A DNA stretch of 5,094 nucleotides from a bacterium (GTDB lineage: Bacteria; Spirochaetota; Spirochaetia; JABEVK01). Location of the stretch: NCBI GenBank assembly GCA_021782055.1, contig JAJXVP010000213.1, forward strand, positions 1 to 5,094, in the 5' to 3' direction. Positions 3,799 through 5,094 of this stretch are shown here, one piece after another. Each line of letters opens with the position of its first letter. The stretch's first letter is position 1. The position numbers and the translations under genes were made by a program. The notes beneath the pieces were generated by a model that saw only the letters and a program-made list of their open reading frames with translations, made no database searches and was not told where the DNA came from.

Positions 3799-5094
3799 CC
3801 GGGACAAACTCTATTCACTGCTGGACGGAAAAACCCCCACTGACGCCGAAGTCACGGCATTGCTGAATAAAGCCTTAAAGCTCAAAGGTCTTGAGCTAGA
3901 GGATGTTGCCGTACTTTTGCGTGTTAAAGACGCCGCAACCATCCGGCGGATTCAAGAAACCGCCCACCAGGTCAAAGAAATTATTTATGGTAAACGGTTA
4001 GTTCTGTTCGCGCCTGTTTACACAGGCAATAAATGCTCCAACTCTTGTACCTACTGCGCCTTTCGCCAAGAAAACACCGAGCTTAAACGAACCGTTCTAA
4101 CGACGGCGCAAATTGAAAATGAAGTCCGCTTTTTGCTCAAGCAAGGTCACAAGCGCATCCTGCTGATCTGTGGGGAGGATGCTGACAGCACCGTGGACGA
4201 CTTTATAACGGGCATCCGCGCCGCCTATAGTGTCAAAGAAGGCAAAGCCTCGATTCGTCGTATCAACGTCGAAATCGCGCCACTTGGGGTCGAAGATTTT
4301 CGCAAGCTAGCTGCCGAAAAAATCGGCACCTATATCTGCTTTCAAGAAACCTACGACCCGATACAGTACAAGAAATACCACCTCAAAGGGCCTAAGGCCG
4401 ACTACGAAAATCGTCTGTATGTCATGGACCGCGCCATGGAAGCCGGCATTCAAGACGTGGGCATCGGGGCATTGTTTGGACTCGGCGACTACCGGTTTGA
4501 AGTTCTTGCCATGATGGAACATGCCCGCCACCTCGAAGAAAAGTTCGGCTGTGGACCTCACACCGTTTCGGTTCCCCGCATTGAACCTGCCGACGGCGCT
4601 CCTGTAGCCAATCACGTACCCCACCCCGTTTCTGACGACGACTTTAAAAAGATTGTCGCGTTGATCCGTATCGCCCTCCCCTATACCGGCATCATTCTTT
4701 CGACCCGCGAAAATGAAACCATCCGTAAAGAGCTGTTTCAATACGGCATCAGTCAAATCTCGGCGGGGTCCCGTACCAACCCTGGCGCTTATGCCGAAGA
4801 TGGCGGCGACACCGGCGCTCAATTTGCCTTGGGTGACCACCGAACTCTCGAAGAGGTTATTTCACAACTGATCGACGATGAGTACGTTCCCAGCTTTTGC
4901 ACCGGCTGTTACCGCAAGGGCCGGGTAGGCGCGGACTTTATGGATTTGGCGAAGCCTGGTTTGATTAAAGAATTCTGCCTACCCAACGGTCTGTTTACCT
5001 TTCGCGAGTACCTCAATGACTATGCCACCCCCGACGTACGGGAACGAGGGATCGCTCTGATGGAAAAAATCACCGCGACTGTTGGCAAAGCTTC
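3764..5094 (+). CDS. hydG: [FeFe]-hydrogenase H-cluster maturase HydG (3' end outside window)
   Basis: HydG is a cytoplasmic radical-SAM tyrosine lyase that cleaves tyrosine to p-cresol and dehydroglycine, then makes CO and cyanide on an auxiliary cluster to give the Fe(CO)2(CN) unit of the H-cluster. I translated 443 codons without a stop; the family is about 470 aa, so some 25-30 residues are missing. The SAM-cluster motif CX3CX2C is CSNSCTYC (Cys91, 95, 98), preceded by the typical YGKRLVLFAPVYTGNK. The C-terminal auxiliary-cluster motif CX2CX22C is intact (Cys379, 382, 405), which separates HydG from ThiH. Other landmarks are ICFQETY, the MDRAMEAGIQDVGIGALFGL stretch, GPHTVSVPRIEPA and SAGSRTNPGAY in the barrel/BATS region. 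All cysteines needed for catalysis that I can recognise are present. It overlaps the upstream gene by 35 nt and is probably co-transcribed with it; hydE, hydF or hydA may follow outside the window. Confidence 0.95.
   Translation, partial: MNAATLSKTFIDRDKLYSLLDGKTPTDAEVTALLNKALKLKGLELEDVAVLLRVKDAATIRRIQETAHQVKEIIYGKRLVLFAPVYTGNKCSNSCTYCAFRQENTELKRTVLTTAQIENEVRFLLKQGHKRILLICGEDADSTVDDFITGIRAAYSVKEGKASIRRINVEIAPLGVEDFRKLAAEKIGTYICFQETYDPIQYKKYHLKGPKADYENRLYVMDRAMEAGIQDVGIGALFGLGDYRFEVLAMMEHARHLEEKFGCGPHTVSVPRIEPADGAPVANHVPHPVSDDDFKKIVALIRIALPYTGIILSTRENETIRKELFQYGISQISAGSRTNPGAYAEDGGDTGAQFALGDHRTLEEVISQLIDDEYVPSFCTGCYRKGRVGADFMDLAKPGLIKEFCLPNGLFTFREYLNDYATPDVRERGIALMEKITATVGKA

Noticed and set aside
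3496..3807. Minus-strand open frame of 103 codons opposite the TM1266-type gene
   Set aside because: It is antisense to a gene with a strong SD and family match, and its product shows no domain.
4307..4840. Minus-strand open frame of 177 codons opposite hydG
   Set aside because: It is antisense to the conserved HydG barrel, a common shadow in this codon usage.

Overview
The window shows two plus-strand membrane transporter genes, a three-gene minus-strand operon convergent with them, and, divergent from that operon, the start of a plus-strand [FeFe]-hydrogenase maturation operon. HydG and its small TM1266-type partner point to an anaerobic or fermentative bacterium that makes [FeFe]-hydrogenase. 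Several starts have strong Shine-Dalgarno (SD) matches, and one minus-strand gene has a clear Sec signal peptide. I cannot fix the phylum from sequence alone. A Gram-negative anaerobe such as a spirochaete or a deltaproteobacterium-like lineage is a guess.

Layout. Positions 1-417 hold the C-terminal third of a MATE-family multidrug exporter, cut by the window edge. Positions 469-1752 hold a complete CPA-type cation:proton antiporter, which appears to have its own promoter placed so that the transcript would start at the ATG. The antiporter converges, with a 29-nt 3' overlap, on a minus-strand operon read from 3303 down to 1724. That operon encodes a single-cysteine thioredoxin-fold protein, a MarC-family membrane protein and an exported protein resembling DUF4384. 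A GC-rich hairpin sits in the convergent junction, inside the last codons of the exported protein.

The 210-bp divergent spacer (3304-3513) carries an inverted repeat resembling a Rex or CRP/FNR-family operator. It abuts a good plus-strand -35 element and covers a possible minus-strand extended -10 element. It also holds a small perfect palindrome and a leader with an 8-bp hairpin next to a strong SD. Downstream lie the TM1266-type protein (3514-3798) and hydG (3764 to the window end, 443 codons visible), which overlap by 35 nt.

How the genes fit together. HydG builds the Fe(CO)2(CN) synthon of the H-cluster from tyrosine, and the TM1266-type protein is a habitual neighbour of hydEFG. hydE, hydF or hydrogenase genes would be expected downstream. 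A redox-sensing operator in front of this unit makes physiological sense because hydrogenase disposes of excess reductant. I see no mobile element, CRISPR array, tRNA or rRNA.
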